Origin: Streptomyces venezuelae ATCC 10712
Lineage (GTDB): Bacteria > Actinomycetota > Actinomycetes > Streptomycetales > Streptomycetaceae
DNA length: 64,000 nucleotides
Assembly (NCBI RefSeq): GCF_008639165.1
Contig: NZ_CP029197.1
Location: 5,398,001 to 5,462,000 of the forward strand
Reading direction: 5' to 3'
The position numbers and the translations under genes were made by a program. Positions 46,668-54,970 of the stretch are shown here, in pieces. Numbering within the stretch: the stretch's first letter is position 1; every line of letters starts with the position of its first letter. The notes under the pieces were generated by a model, which saw only the letters and a list, made by a program, of their open reading frames with translations, had not been told where the DNA came from and made no database searches.

Positions 46668-48482
46668 GTGCGGCCGGGAGGCTACGACTACGACACCTAC
46701 AGCCGACTCGCCGGTCCCCTCACGGAACCGGATCCGGCGGCCTACAAGGTGCAGTACCGAAGTCTGCTCTCGAAGGAGCCGCACCGAATACGCGCCGTCC
46801 TCCTGATGAGCCTCGCGCCCGTCCTCTCGGCGCTGCTCCTCGCCTACCTCGTCTGGCCCAGCCACTGGACCGTCCGGGAGGGCGGCGACCGCTGGCTCGT
46901 CCACCTCGACACGGTGATGCTCGTGTCGATCGGCCTCATCTGCTTCTTCATGCTGGTGAACGTCACGTCGATCGCCCACGCCACCATGGTCGCCCGCGAC
47001 CCGATACCCGTGTACGCCGAGAAGGGCACCCGCGTCGCCTTCCTCACCACGTACGTCCCGGGCAAGGAACCGTTCACCATGGTCCGCGGCACCCTCGAAG
47101 GCGCCACCCGGCTGCGGCACGACGGACACCTCGACGTCTGGCTCCTCGACGAGGGCGACTCCGCCGAGGCCAAGGCGCTCTGCGCCGAGCTCGGCGTGCG
47201 CCACTTCACCCGCGCCGGCGTCCCGGAGTGGAACCGCAAGAAGGGCGTCCACAAGGCGAGGACCAAGCACGGCAACTACAACGCCTGGCTCGCCATGCAC
47301 GGCGACGACTACGACTACTTCGCCTCCGTCGACACCGACCACGTCCCGCTCCCCAACTTCCTTGAGCGGATGCTCGGCTACTTCCGCGACCCCGACATCG
47401 CCTTCGTCGTCGGACCGCAGGTGTACGGCAACTACACCAACCTCGTCACCAAGGCCGCCGAGTCCCAGCAGTTCCTCTTCCACGCCCTCATCCAGCGCGC
47501 CGGGAACCGCTACCACGCCCCCATGTTCGTCGGCACGAACAACGTCGTCCGGATCTCCGCCCTCAAGCAGATCGGCGGCCTGTACGACTCGATCACCGAG
47601 GACATGGCCACCGGCTTCGAACTGCACCGCAGGAAGAACCCGCGCACCGGCCACTACTGGCGCTCCGTCTACACCCCCGACGTCCTCGCCGTCGGCGAGG
47701 GCCCGGCCTCCTGGACGGACTTCTTCACCCAGCAGCTCCGCTGGTCCCGGGGCACGTACGAGACGATCGTCAAGCAGTACTGGAAGGCGCCCTTCCGCAC
47801 CCCGCCGGGCCGCTTCCTCAACTACACCCTGATGCTCGTCTACTACCCGATGACGGCCGTCAACTGGCTGCTCGGCATCCTCAGCGGCGTCCTCTACCTG
47901 TGGCTCGGCGCCTCCGGCACCCAGGTCTCCACCTCGGTCTGGCTGATGATCTACAGCGACGCCGTCGCCCTCCAGATCGGCCTCTACCTCTGGAACCGGC
48001 GCCACAACGTCTCGCCCCACGAACCCGAGGGTTCCGGCGGTCTCGCCGGCATGGCGATGTCCGCGCTCTCCGCGCCCATCTACCTCAAGTCCCTGGGCTC
48101 GGCGATCCTCCGCACCCGCGGCCGCTTCGTCGTCACGCCCAAGGGCGGCGCGGCCAGCCCCGACCGCGTCCTGACCTTCCGCATCCACCTGTACTGGGCG
48201 GCGGTCCTCATCGCCTCGCTCGCCGCCTCCGTCCACTTCGGGCACACCCACGCCGCCATGCGCACCTGGGCCGCGCTCGCCCTGGTCATCGCCCTCACCC
48301 CGATCACCCTCTGGACCTTCACGACGGTACGGGACCGGCGCCTGCGGCAGGTTCGGGACCGGGCCAGGGCCCGCGCCCGCCGCCGCGGCCTCGCGGACGC
48401 CCGCGAAGGCGTGCCCGTCCGGCCGGCCGCCGTACCGCCCGCCGCCCCCGCACCCGCCCCCACGACCACCGGAGGGAACTGA
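46668..48482 (+). CDS. cslA: Cellulose-synthase-like glycosyltransferase (CslA type)
   Basis: 604 aa processive family-2 glycosyltransferase for a beta-glucan at the membrane. Two N-terminal helices, catalytic domain with D-x-D in VDTDHVPLPNF, TED in ITEDMATGFEL and QQLRW near residue 360, then five or so membrane helices and an Arg/Pro-rich cytoplasmic tail. In S. coelicolor CslA acts at hyphal tips and needs GlxA (family knowledge). GTG 46668 after CTGGAGG. Starts the cslA-glxA pair. Confidence 0.9.
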   Translation: MRPGGYDYDTYSRLAGPLTEPDPAAYKVQYRSLLSKEPHRIRAVLLMSLAPVLSALLLAYLVWPSHWTVREGGDRWLVHLDTVMLVSIGLICFFMLVNVTSIAHATMVARDPIPVYAEKGTRVAFLTTYVPGKEPFTMVRGTLEGATRLRHDGHLDVWLLDEGDSAEAKALCAELGVRHFTRAGVPEWNRKKGVHKARTKHGNYNAWLAMHGDDYDYFASVDTDHVPLPNFLERMLGYFRDPDIAFVVGPQVYGNYTNLVTKAAESQQFLFHALIQRAGNRYHAPMFVGTNNVVRISALKQIGGLYDSITEDMATGFELHRRKNPRTGHYWRSVYTPDVLAVGEGPASWTDFFTQQLRWSRGTYETIVKQYWKAPFRTPPGRFLNYTLMLVYYPMTAVNWLLGILSGVLYLWLGASGTQVSTSVWLMIYSDAVALQIGLYLWNRRHNVSPHEPEGSGGLAGMAMSALSAPIYLKSLGSAILRTRGRFVVTPKGGAASPDRVLTFRIHLYWAAVLIASLAASVHFGHTHAAMRTWAALALVIALTPITLWTFTTVRDRRLRQVRDRARARARRRGLADAREGVPVRPAAVPPAAPAPAPTTTGGN

Positions 48483-48485
48483 GCC

Positions 48486-50450
48486 ATGGCCTACCGGCCC
48501 TCCAAGAAGTTCAAGAAGACCCTGTTCGGCAGCGGAGCGGTGCTGGTCCTCGCGGCGCTCAACGCCCCCGCCGCCGTCTCCTTCGCCGAGGAGAAGTACC
48601 ACGCGTACAAGATCGCCCAGCCGGGCTACCAGCGGGTCTACGGTTCCTGGGCGCCCGTGCACGTCCCCGACAAGCTCGGTGTCAACGCCATCCACGCGGC
48701 CCTGCTGCACACCGGGAAGGTGCTGCTCATCGCCGGCTCGGGCAACAGCCAGAAGAACTTCGACGCCGGGACCTTCGAGACCGTCCTCTGGGACCCGGTG
48801 AAGAACACCTTCAAGAAGATCCCCACCCCCGAGGACTTCTTCTGCGCCGGCCACACCCAGCTGCCCGACGGCCGGCTGCTCGTCGCCGGCGGCACCGCCC
48901 GGTACGAGATCCTCAACGGCGAGGTCAAGAAGGCCGGCGGCGGCATGCGGGTCAAGAACGAGAGCCCCGACAAGGCGGTCACCCTCAAGAAGGGCACCGT
49001 CTTCCGCTCCCCGTCCGGGGTCGAGTACGTCTCCAAGTTCGACGTCACCGTCCCCAAGGCCAAGCGCGAGTTCGAGATCTCGTACTTCAAGAGCGGCCAG
49101 ATGAAACCGTGGAAGACCAAGGTCACCGCCGCCGAGGCCCGGGTCTTCGTCGAGGCCCGCAAGGAGGGCCCGCAGGCCCTCACCACCGAGGCCGCCCAGT
49201 ACGAGGTCGTCGGCCTCAAGGGCGACGCCGCCGACAACGTCTACGGACTCGCCCAGAAGCTCACCACCGAGAAGCAGGACTTCCAGGGCATCAAGAGCGC
49301 CTACGAGTTCGACCCGAAGGCCGAGAAGTACATCCCGGTCGCCCCCATGAAGGACGCCCGCTGGTACCCCACCCTGGTCGGCCTCCAGGACGGCAGGGTC
49401 CTCGCCGTCTCCGGCCTCAACGACGTCGGCGACGTCGTCCCCGGCGACAACGAGATCTACGACCCCGAGACCAAGAAGTGGTCCAAGGGCCCCTTCCGCT
49501 ACTTCCCCACCTACCCCTCCCTCTTCCTCACCAAGGGCGGCAAGCTCCTCTACACCGGATCCAACGCCGGCTACGGCCCCGCCGAGAAGGGCCGCGAACC
49601 GGGCCTGTGGGACCTGGAGAAGAACACCTTCACCAAGCTCCGCGGCCTCAGCGACCCCGACCAGCTGGAGACCTCCGCCTCCCTGATCCTGCCCCCCGCC
49701 CAGCACCAGAAGGTCATGGTCCTCGGCGGCGGCGGCGTCGGGGAGTCGTCCAAGTCGACCGCCCGCACCTCCATCATCGACGTGTCCAAGGACAGCCCCG
49801 TCTTCACCGACGGACCCGCGCTCCCGCAGGGCACCCGCTACCTCAGCAGCGTCCTGCTGCCCGACGACACCGTCTTCACCACCGGCGGCTCCGAGGACTA
49901 CCGGGGCCGCAGCGGCAGCGACATCCTCAAGGCCCAGTTCTACGACCCCAGGACCAACGCCTTCGCCGAGGCCGCCGCGCCCACCGTCGGCCGCAACTAC
50001 CACTCCGAGGCGCTGCTGCTGCCCGACGGCCGGGTCGCCACCTTCGGCTCCGACCCGCTCTTCGACGACAAGGACAACACCAAACTCGGCACCTTCGAGC
50101 AGCGCATCGAGGTCTTCACCCCGCCCTACCTCCACAAGGCCGGCAACGACCGGCCCGTCCTCGGAGAGGGCTCACAGGAACTCGACCAGAACGGCCGCGC
50201 CACCTTCAAGACCAAGGACGCCCGCCGGATCGCCAAGGCCCGGCTCATGCGGCCCAGCGCCGTCACCCACACCACCGACGTCGAACAGCGCTCCATCGAG
50301 CTCGGCCTGACCCGGGGCCAGGACGGGATGACCGTCACCGTCGACGTACCGCAGGACCGGACCCTGGTCCCGCCCGGCTGGTACATGCTCTTCGTCACCG
50401 ACGCCGAGGGCATCCCGTCCGAGGCGAAGTGGATCCAGGTCGGCGACTGA
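48486..50450 (+). CDS. glxA: GlxA-type mononuclear copper-radical oxidase
   Basis: 654 aa. One N-terminal membrane anchor (about residues 13-32), then a kelch beta-propeller with an inserted second domain (about 150-290) and a C-terminal beta-sandwich. Copper-radical residues recognisable: Cys in FFCAGHTQLPDGRLLV, Tyr-His in RNYHSEALLLPDGR, His in SAVTHTTDVEQR. Faces outwards and is needed for tip glycan deposition in S. coelicolor/S. lividans (family knowledge). Starts 4 bases after cslA. Confidence 0.9.
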   Translation: MAYRPSKKFKKTLFGSGAVLVLAALNAPAAVSFAEEKYHAYKIAQPGYQRVYGSWAPVHVPDKLGVNAIHAALLHTGKVLLIAGSGNSQKNFDAGTFETVLWDPVKNTFKKIPTPEDFFCAGHTQLPDGRLLVAGGTARYEILNGEVKKAGGGMRVKNESPDKAVTLKKGTVFRSPSGVEYVSKFDVTVPKAKREFEISYFKSGQMKPWKTKVTAAEARVFVEARKEGPQALTTEAAQYEVVGLKGDAADNVYGLAQKLTTEKQDFQGIKSAYEFDPKAEKYIPVAPMKDARWYPTLVGLQDGRVLAVSGLNDVGDVVPGDNEIYDPETKKWSKGPFRYFPTYPSLFLTKGGKLLYTGSNAGYGPAEKGREPGLWDLEKNTFTKLRGLSDPDQLETSASLILPPAQHQKVMVLGGGGVGESSKSTARTSIIDVSKDSPVFTDGPALPQGTRYLSSVLLPDDTVFTTGGSEDYRGRSGSDILKAQFYDPRTNAFAEAAAPTVGRNYHSEALLLPDGRVATFGSDPLFDDKDNTKLGTFEQRIEVFTPPYLHKAGNDRPVLGEGSQELDQNGRATFKTKDARRIAKARLMRPSAVTHTTDVEQRSIELGLTRGQDGMTVTVDVPQDRTLVPPGWYMLFVTDAEGIPSEAKWIQVGD

Positions 50451-50458
50451 TCAGGGCC

Positions 50459-51475
50459 TCAGGACTTCGCCCTGCGCGCCAGGCCCAGGGCGTAGTCCGG
50501 CCACCACGTCCCGGCGGCCGGGCCGCCCCGGCACTGGCCGTCCGAGTCGCCGGGACGCTTGATCCACAGATACGCGTCGACCAGCTCGTCCCCGGTCCGG
50601 TCCGTCGGCGGTACGCCGAGGGCCCGGCCCGGCGGATTGCACCAGGCCTCCGCCCGGTCACCCGGGAGGGGGCCGTCGCCGTTGCGGCTGGTGTCCACCG
50701 TGAAGTGGGCGCCCCCGAGCAGCCCGGAGAGCGCGGCGCCGAAGCCCCGCACCGCCTCGTTCGTCTGGAAGTTGGAGACGTTCAGCGAGAAGCCGTCCGC
50801 GCGGGCCACGCCCGCCCGGCGCAGCGGCTCCACGAGCTTGCCCGGATCGTCGATCCACGCCGGGTTCCCCGCGTCCAGGTAGACCCGGGTGCGGGGCTGC
50901 CGCTTGAGCCGCTCGATCGCCCCGGCCAGCAGCTGGAACCGCTCGTCGTGGTACTGCGCCGGGGTGCAGCCGTCCACGATGTGCGGCACCGCGTCCGGCT
51001 CCAGGACGACGATCGCGGACGCGTCCCCGAGCGCCGTGGCGAAGGCGTCGATCCAGTTCCGGTACGCCTGCGCGTCGTGCGAGCCGCCCGCCGAGTACAT
51101 GCCGCAGTCGCGGTGCGGGATGTTGTACGCCACGAACACGGCCGTACGGTTCTCCGCCGCCGCGCCACGGACCGCGCGCGTGATCTCCGGAACGGGATCG
51201 TCGCCCGCCGGCCACTCCGCGACCGGCCGGTCCGCGATCCGCTTCAGGATCTTCGCGTCCTCGGTCCTGCCCTGCGCCTCGTACTGGCGCACCTGCTTCG
51301 CGGCGTCGCTCTCCGGGTCGACCCAGAACGGCGAGCCGCTGGCCGGGGCCGCGGGCTCGCCCCGCGTGGAGGGCGGGCCGACGGGCCCCTTCGGCGGCTC
51401 GTCCTCGCCGCAGCCGGTCAGGAGCAGCGCGGAGACGAGCGTCAGGGCGACGGCGGTGACGGTACGGCGGGACAT
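50459..51475 (-). CDS. GH6 endoglucanase-like lipoprotein
   Basis: 338 aa. Signal with lipobox LLLTGC (lipid-attached Cys at about residue 22), Pro-rich linker, GH6 domain: YNIPHRDCGMYSAGG, LEPDAVPHI (acid Asp), YLDAGNPAWI, SLNVSNFQTNEA and AYLWIKRPGDSDGQC. Cell-surface anchored glucanase, convergent with glxA (8 bases between stops). It corresponds to the CslZ-type enzyme beside cslA/glxA in S. coelicolor (recollection). ATG 51475 chosen because it starts the signal peptide. Confidence 0.88.
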   Translation of the reverse strand: MSRRTVTAVALTLVSALLLTGCGEDEPPKGPVGPPSTRGEPAAPASGSPFWVDPESDAAKQVRQYEAQGRTEDAKILKRIADRPVAEWPAGDDPVPEITRAVRGAAAENRTAVFVAYNIPHRDCGMYSAGGSHDAQAYRNWIDAFATALGDASAIVVLEPDAVPHIVDGCTPAQYHDERFQLLAGAIERLKRQPRTRVYLDAGNPAWIDDPGKLVEPLRRAGVARADGFSLNVSNFQTNEAVRGFGAALSGLLGGAHFTVDTSRNGDGPLPGDRAEAWCNPPGRALGVPPTDRTGDELVDAYLWIKRPGDSDGQCRGGPAAGTWWPDYALGLARRAKS

Positions 51476-51545
51476 CCGGCCCCCAGGGTCGGGTACGGCG
51501 CTGCGCACGACAGGCGGGACAATCCGGGCCATCGTGACATGACGG

Positions 51546-52538
51546 TCAGTCGGTTCCGGGCTGCGACACCGCCATCCCCAGCGGCGTCCGCTCGTAGAGC
51601 ACCTGGTGGCCGTACCGCCGGGAGGTCAGCAGCCCCGCGTCCCGCAGCACCGACAGGTGCGCGGAGACGGTGGACGCGGACCGGCCCAGGAGATGGGCCA
51701 GCGCCGTCGTCCCCATCGGCTCGGCCAGCGCGCACAGGACATCCGCCCGCACCGGGCCGAGCAGCCGCCCGAGAGCCTCCGGCGTACGGTCCCGGGGCTC
51801 CGCCCACAGCCCGCCGATCCCGCGCGCCGGATACGCCACCGTCGGCTGCCACGGCGGATCGAAACCGCTCACCACGTCCGGCCAGATGAACACCGAAGGC
51901 AGCAGGACGAGCCCCTGCCCGTCCAGCGGACGGTCGTGCTCCCCCGAGTACTCCACCCGGAGCGTCGCCGACTCCGCCGCCCAGTCGAACGCCGGGTGCA
52001 GCTCACCGAGCAGCCTCTCCAGGCCCCCCTCCGCGAGCCGCCGCGAGTGGTACGCCACGTCCGCCTCCAGGAGCGCCCGCAGCCGCGGCCAGTCTGGCGC
52101 GACCAGCGCCTCCCAGGCCGCCTCCAGCAGATCCGCGAGCCGCGTCACGGCCCCGGCGGGATCGGCGAGCAGCCGCCGCCCCTCCACGGTGCCGGCCGCC
52201 CCGGGCGTCTCGGCGAGCGCCCGCTCGAACTCGTCGAGGGCGACGGCCGGATCGGTCTCCCGTACCGCGGCGATCTCGTCCTCGAAGGTCGCGGCGGGGC
52301 CGATCGGCGGCGGATAGAGGAAGTCCGGGTTGTGCCCCCGCGCCGGCATCAGCAGTTGCAGCGGCGCGAGGTCGAGCCCGCGCGCGGCGGCCGCGATCCG
52401 CCGCACCCACGGCAGGTGGTAGCCCTGCTTCGCGGGCCGCGCGAGGACCCGCACGGCGGAGTGCGTCTCCCAGAGCGGCGAGATCGCGAACCGGATCCTC
52501 AACGGGTCGGCCTCGCCGAAGCGCAGGTGGTACGGCAC
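51546..52538 (-). CDS. ArsR-like winged helix regulator with DUF5937-type N-terminal domain
   Basis: 330 aa. N-terminal two thirds is a helical domain starting PYHLRFGEADPLRIRFAISP with a VLARPAKQGYHLPWVRR motif; the C-terminal 75 residues are an ArsR helix-turn-helix (VRADVLCALAEPMGTTALAHLLGRSASTVSAHLSVL). GTG 52538 has GGAGGG about 5 bases upstream. Divergent from the MFS gene across 77 bases, so it likely controls that transporter. Ligand unknown. Confidence 0.85.
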   Translation of the reverse strand: MPYHLRFGEADPLRIRFAISPLWETHSAVRVLARPAKQGYHLPWVRRIAAAARGLDLAPLQLLMPARGHNPDFLYPPPIGPAATFEDEIAAVRETDPAVALDEFERALAETPGAAGTVEGRRLLADPAGAVTRLADLLEAAWEALVAPDWPRLRALLEADVAYHSRRLAEGGLERLLGELHPAFDWAAESATLRVEYSGEHDRPLDGQGLVLLPSVFIWPDVVSGFDPPWQPTVAYPARGIGGLWAEPRDRTPEALGRLLGPVRADVLCALAEPMGTTALAHLLGRSASTVSAHLSVLRDAGLLTSRRYGHQVLYERTPLGMAVSQPGTD

Positions 52539-52615
52539 GGGGCCCTCCGGGCACGGAATATTCGTCTGGAGCCGAAAGTCTAGGGCGCGCCCCGCCCGCG
52601 CGGCAGGCTGCGCCC

Positions 52616-54004
52616 ATGCCCGAGAACCACACCCGGACGCCACCCCCGGCGCCCGCCCCCACCCCTGCCCCCGCCCGGGACGGCGCCCTGCCCGACACCG
52701 CACTGCCCGACACCGCAGAGACCGCGCCGGGGGCCGGGGCCGGCGCCGCGCGGGAGGCCGCGCCTCCCGCCCCCGCCCCCGAGGCACCCGCACCGCCCGG
52801 CGGATACCGGGCCGTGTTCGCCGTACGGGAGTTCCGGTTCGTGTTCGCGGCGCACCTGTTCTCACTGCTCGGAGTCGTCGTCAGCGAACTCGCCCTCACC
52901 GTGCTCGTCTACGACATGACCCGGTCCCCACTGCTCTCCTCCCTCACCTTCGCGCTCGGGTTCCTCCCCTACCTCCTCGGCGGCACCCTGCTCGCCGGCC
53001 TCACCGACCGGCTCCCGCCCCGGCGCATCCTCGTCGTCTGCGACCTCGTCTGCGCCGGCTGCGTCGCGGTCATGGCCGCGCCCGCCACCCCCGTCGCCCT
53101 CCTGCTCGTCCTGCGCTGCGCCATCGCCGTCGTCTCACCGGTCTTCAACGGCACCCGCATGGCGACCCTCGCCGACATCCTCGGCGAGGGCGACCTCTTC
53201 GTCCTCGGACGCTCACTGCTGCGGATCGTCTCGCAGAGCGCCCTGCTCACCGGCTACGCCGCCGCCGGCGTCCTCCTCACCGTCGTCCCGCCCCGGGGCG
53301 CCCTCGTCGTCACCGCCGCCACCTTCCTCGCCTCCGCGCTGCTCCTCCGGCTCGGCACGGCCCGCCGCCCCGCCCGCGCGGGCGGCGCGGCGGGCGGGCT
53401 GCCGGGAACCTTCGCCGTGCTGCGGAACCGGCGCGTGCGGGCCCTGATGCTGATGTTCTGGGTGCCGCCGCTCTTCGCCGTCGTCCCGGAGGCCCTCGCC
53501 GCCCCGTACGCCGACCGGACCGGCGCCTCCACCGCCGCCCTCGGCCTCCTCATGTGCGCCCTGCCCGTGGGCACCATCGCGGGCGAGCTGTTCGCCGGAT
53601 CGTTCCTGTCCGCCGCGACCCGCTCCCGGATCGTGCTGCCGCTCGCCGTGACCGGCGTCCTGCCCTACCTCCTGTACGCCCCCGAGCCCGGCGTCCCCCT
53701 CGCGGCCGCCGCGCTCCTCCTGGCCGGCGCCACCGGCGCGTACACCCTCGGGCTCGACGCCTGGTTCGTCGCCGCCGTCCCGGAGGAACAGCGGGGGAGG
53801 GCCATGACCCTGATGACGGCGGGCATGATGACCGTCCAGGGCGTCGGCATGGCCGGGGCCGGCATCGCCGCCGAGTTCGCCCCCGTGCACGTCGTCGTCG
53901 CGGGCACCGGCGTCCTCGGCACGCTCTGCCTGCTGGCCGCCGCCGTCGAGCTGCGGGCGACCGAAAGACGAGACGGGGCTGACCGGCATATGACCAGTCG
54001 GTAA
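52616..54004 (+). CDS. MFS transporter
   Basis: 462 aa. The first 60 residues are Pro/Ala-rich and disordered; then 12 membrane helices of the major facilitator superfamily, opening FAVREFRFVFAAHLFSLLGV, with a typical GGTLLAGLTDRLPPRRILVVCDL loop 2-3 motif. Substrate unknown. Divergent from an ArsR-like regulator. Ends 9 bases before a MarR gene, which may be read together with it. Confidence 0.87.
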   Translation: MPENHTRTPPPAPAPTPAPARDGALPDTALPDTAETAPGAGAGAAREAAPPAPAPEAPAPPGGYRAVFAVREFRFVFAAHLFSLLGVVVSELALTVLVYDMTRSPLLSSLTFALGFLPYLLGGTLLAGLTDRLPPRRILVVCDLVCAGCVAVMAAPATPVALLLVLRCAIAVVSPVFNGTRMATLADILGEGDLFVLGRSLLRIVSQSALLTGYAAAGVLLTVVPPRGALVVTAATFLASALLLRLGTARRPARAGGAAGGLPGTFAVLRNRRVRALMLMFWVPPLFAVVPEALAAPYADRTGASTAALGLLMCALPVGTIAGELFAGSFLSAATRSRIVLPLAVTGVLPYLLYAPEPGVPLAAAALLLAGATGAYTLGLDAWFVAAVPEEQRGRAMTLMTAGMMTVQGVGMAGAGIAAEFAPVHVVVAGTGVLGTLCLLAAAVELRATERRDGADRHMTSR

Positions 54005-54013
54005 GGTCGACGC

Positions 54014-54523
54014 GTGCCGAAGCCGCTCAGTCTCCCCTTCGACCCCATCGCCCGCGCCGACGAACTCTGGCAGAAGCGCTGGGGCCCGGTCCCCTCGATG
54101 GCCGCGATCACCTCGATCATGCGCGCCCACCAGATCCTCCTCGCCGAGGTCGACGCCGTCGTCAAGCCGTACGGGCTGACCTTCGCGCGGTACGAGGCCC
54201 TGGTGCTGCTCACCTTCTCGAAGGCGGGCGAGCTGCCGATGTCCAAGATCGGCGAGCGGCTGATGGTGCACCCCACCTCGGTGACGAACACGGTGGACCG
54301 GCTGGTGCGGTCCGGCCTCGTCGACAAGCGGCCCAACCCCAACGACGGTCGCGGGACGCTCGCCTCCATCACGGAGAAGGGCCGCGAGGTGGTCGAGGCG
54401 GCGACCCGCGACCTGATGGCGATGGACTTCGGCCTCGGCGCGTACGACGCCGAGGAGTGCGCGGAGATCTTCGCGATGCTCCGCCCGCTGCGGGTGAGCG
54501 CGCACGATTTCGACGAGGGCTGA
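54014..54523 (+). CDS. MarR family transcriptional regulator
   Basis: 169 aa. Winged helix with LPMSKIGERLMVHPTSVTNTVDRLVRSGLVDKRPNPNDGRGTLASITEKG. Long N-terminal helix with WQKRWGPVPSMAAITSIMRAHQILLAEVDAVV. Upstream of DUF3817 and icmA, a conserved order. GTG at 54014 follows GGTAAGG. Target unknown. Confidence 0.88.
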   Translation: MPKPLSLPFDPIARADELWQKRWGPVPSMAAITSIMRAHQILLAEVDAVVKPYGLTFARYEALVLLTFSKAGELPMSKIGERLMVHPTSVTNTVDRLVRSGLVDKRPNPNDGRGTLASITEKGREVVEAATRDLMAMDFGLGAYDAEECAEIFAMLRPLRVSAHDFDEG

Positions 54524-54566
54524 CCCGGGCGAAGATCGCCCGGAACGTGCCGTTACGCTCGACGGC

Positions 54567-54899
54567 ATGAAATCCAGCGTGCTGACCCGTTACCGCGTCA
54601 TGGCGTACATCACCGCCGTCATGCTGCTCGTGCTGTGCACCTGCATGGTCTTCAAGTACGGGTTCGACATGGGCGAGGACGTGACCTTCGCGGTCTCCCA
54701 GGCCCACGGTGTCCTCTACATCATCTACCTGGTCTTCGCCTTCGACCTGGGCTCCAAGGCGAAGTGGCCGTTCGGCAAGCTCCTGTGGGTGCTGCTGTCC
54801 GGGACCATCCCGTTCGCCGCCTTCTTCGTCGAGCGCAAGGTCGTCCGCGAGACGCTTCCGCTGGTCAGCGGCGTGCGGCCGGAGCCGGTCAAGGCCTGA
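54567..54899 (+). CDS. DUF3817 membrane protein (copy 2)
   Basis: 110 aa, three membrane helices. VMAYITAVMLLVLCTCMVFKYGFD, VTFAVSQAHGVLYIIYLVFAFDLGSKAKWPFGK, LLWVLLSGTIPFAAFFVERKVVR. It pairs with copy 1 at 43652, with conserved H-G-V-L and F-x-E-R-K. Ends with a terminator before icmA. ATG 54567; upstream ribosome site is poor. Confidence 0.87.
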   Translation: MKSSVLTRYRVMAYITAVMLLVLCTCMVFKYGFDMGEDVTFAVSQAHGVLYIIYLVFAFDLGSKAKWPFGKLLWVLLSGTIPFAAFFVERKVVRETLPLVSGVRPEPVKA

Positions 54900-54905
54900 C
54901 ACCGA

Positions 54906-54930
54906 CCCCCGCACTGATGTGCGGGGGTTT
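54906..54930 (+). terminator. Terminator after DUF3817 copy 2
   Basis: CCCCCGCAC (54906-54914), loop TGAT, GTGCGGGGG (54919-54927), then TTT. Ends 4 bases before the icmA promoter. Confidence 0.8.
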
Positions 54931-54934
54931 GCCA

Positions 54935-54963
54935 TCGACATTTACTAGGACGTCCTAGTAAAT
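54935..54963 (+). promoter_or_regulatory. icmA promoter with 24-base palindromic operator
   Basis: A perfect 24-base palindrome at 54940-54963 (half-site ATTTACTAGGAC). TCGACA (54935-54940) and GTAAAT (54958-54963), 17 bases apart, may be -35 and -10, placing the transcription start at or next to the ATG 54971 (a leaderless message, as the ribosome site is poor). The palindrome would fill the whole spacer, so a bound repressor should block transcription. Confidence 0.6.
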
Positions 54964-54970
54964 TCGAAGC

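Noticed and set aside
46593-50135. 1180-codon minus-strand open frame
   Set aside because: Antisense shadow of cslA and glxA, which have clear catalytic motifs.
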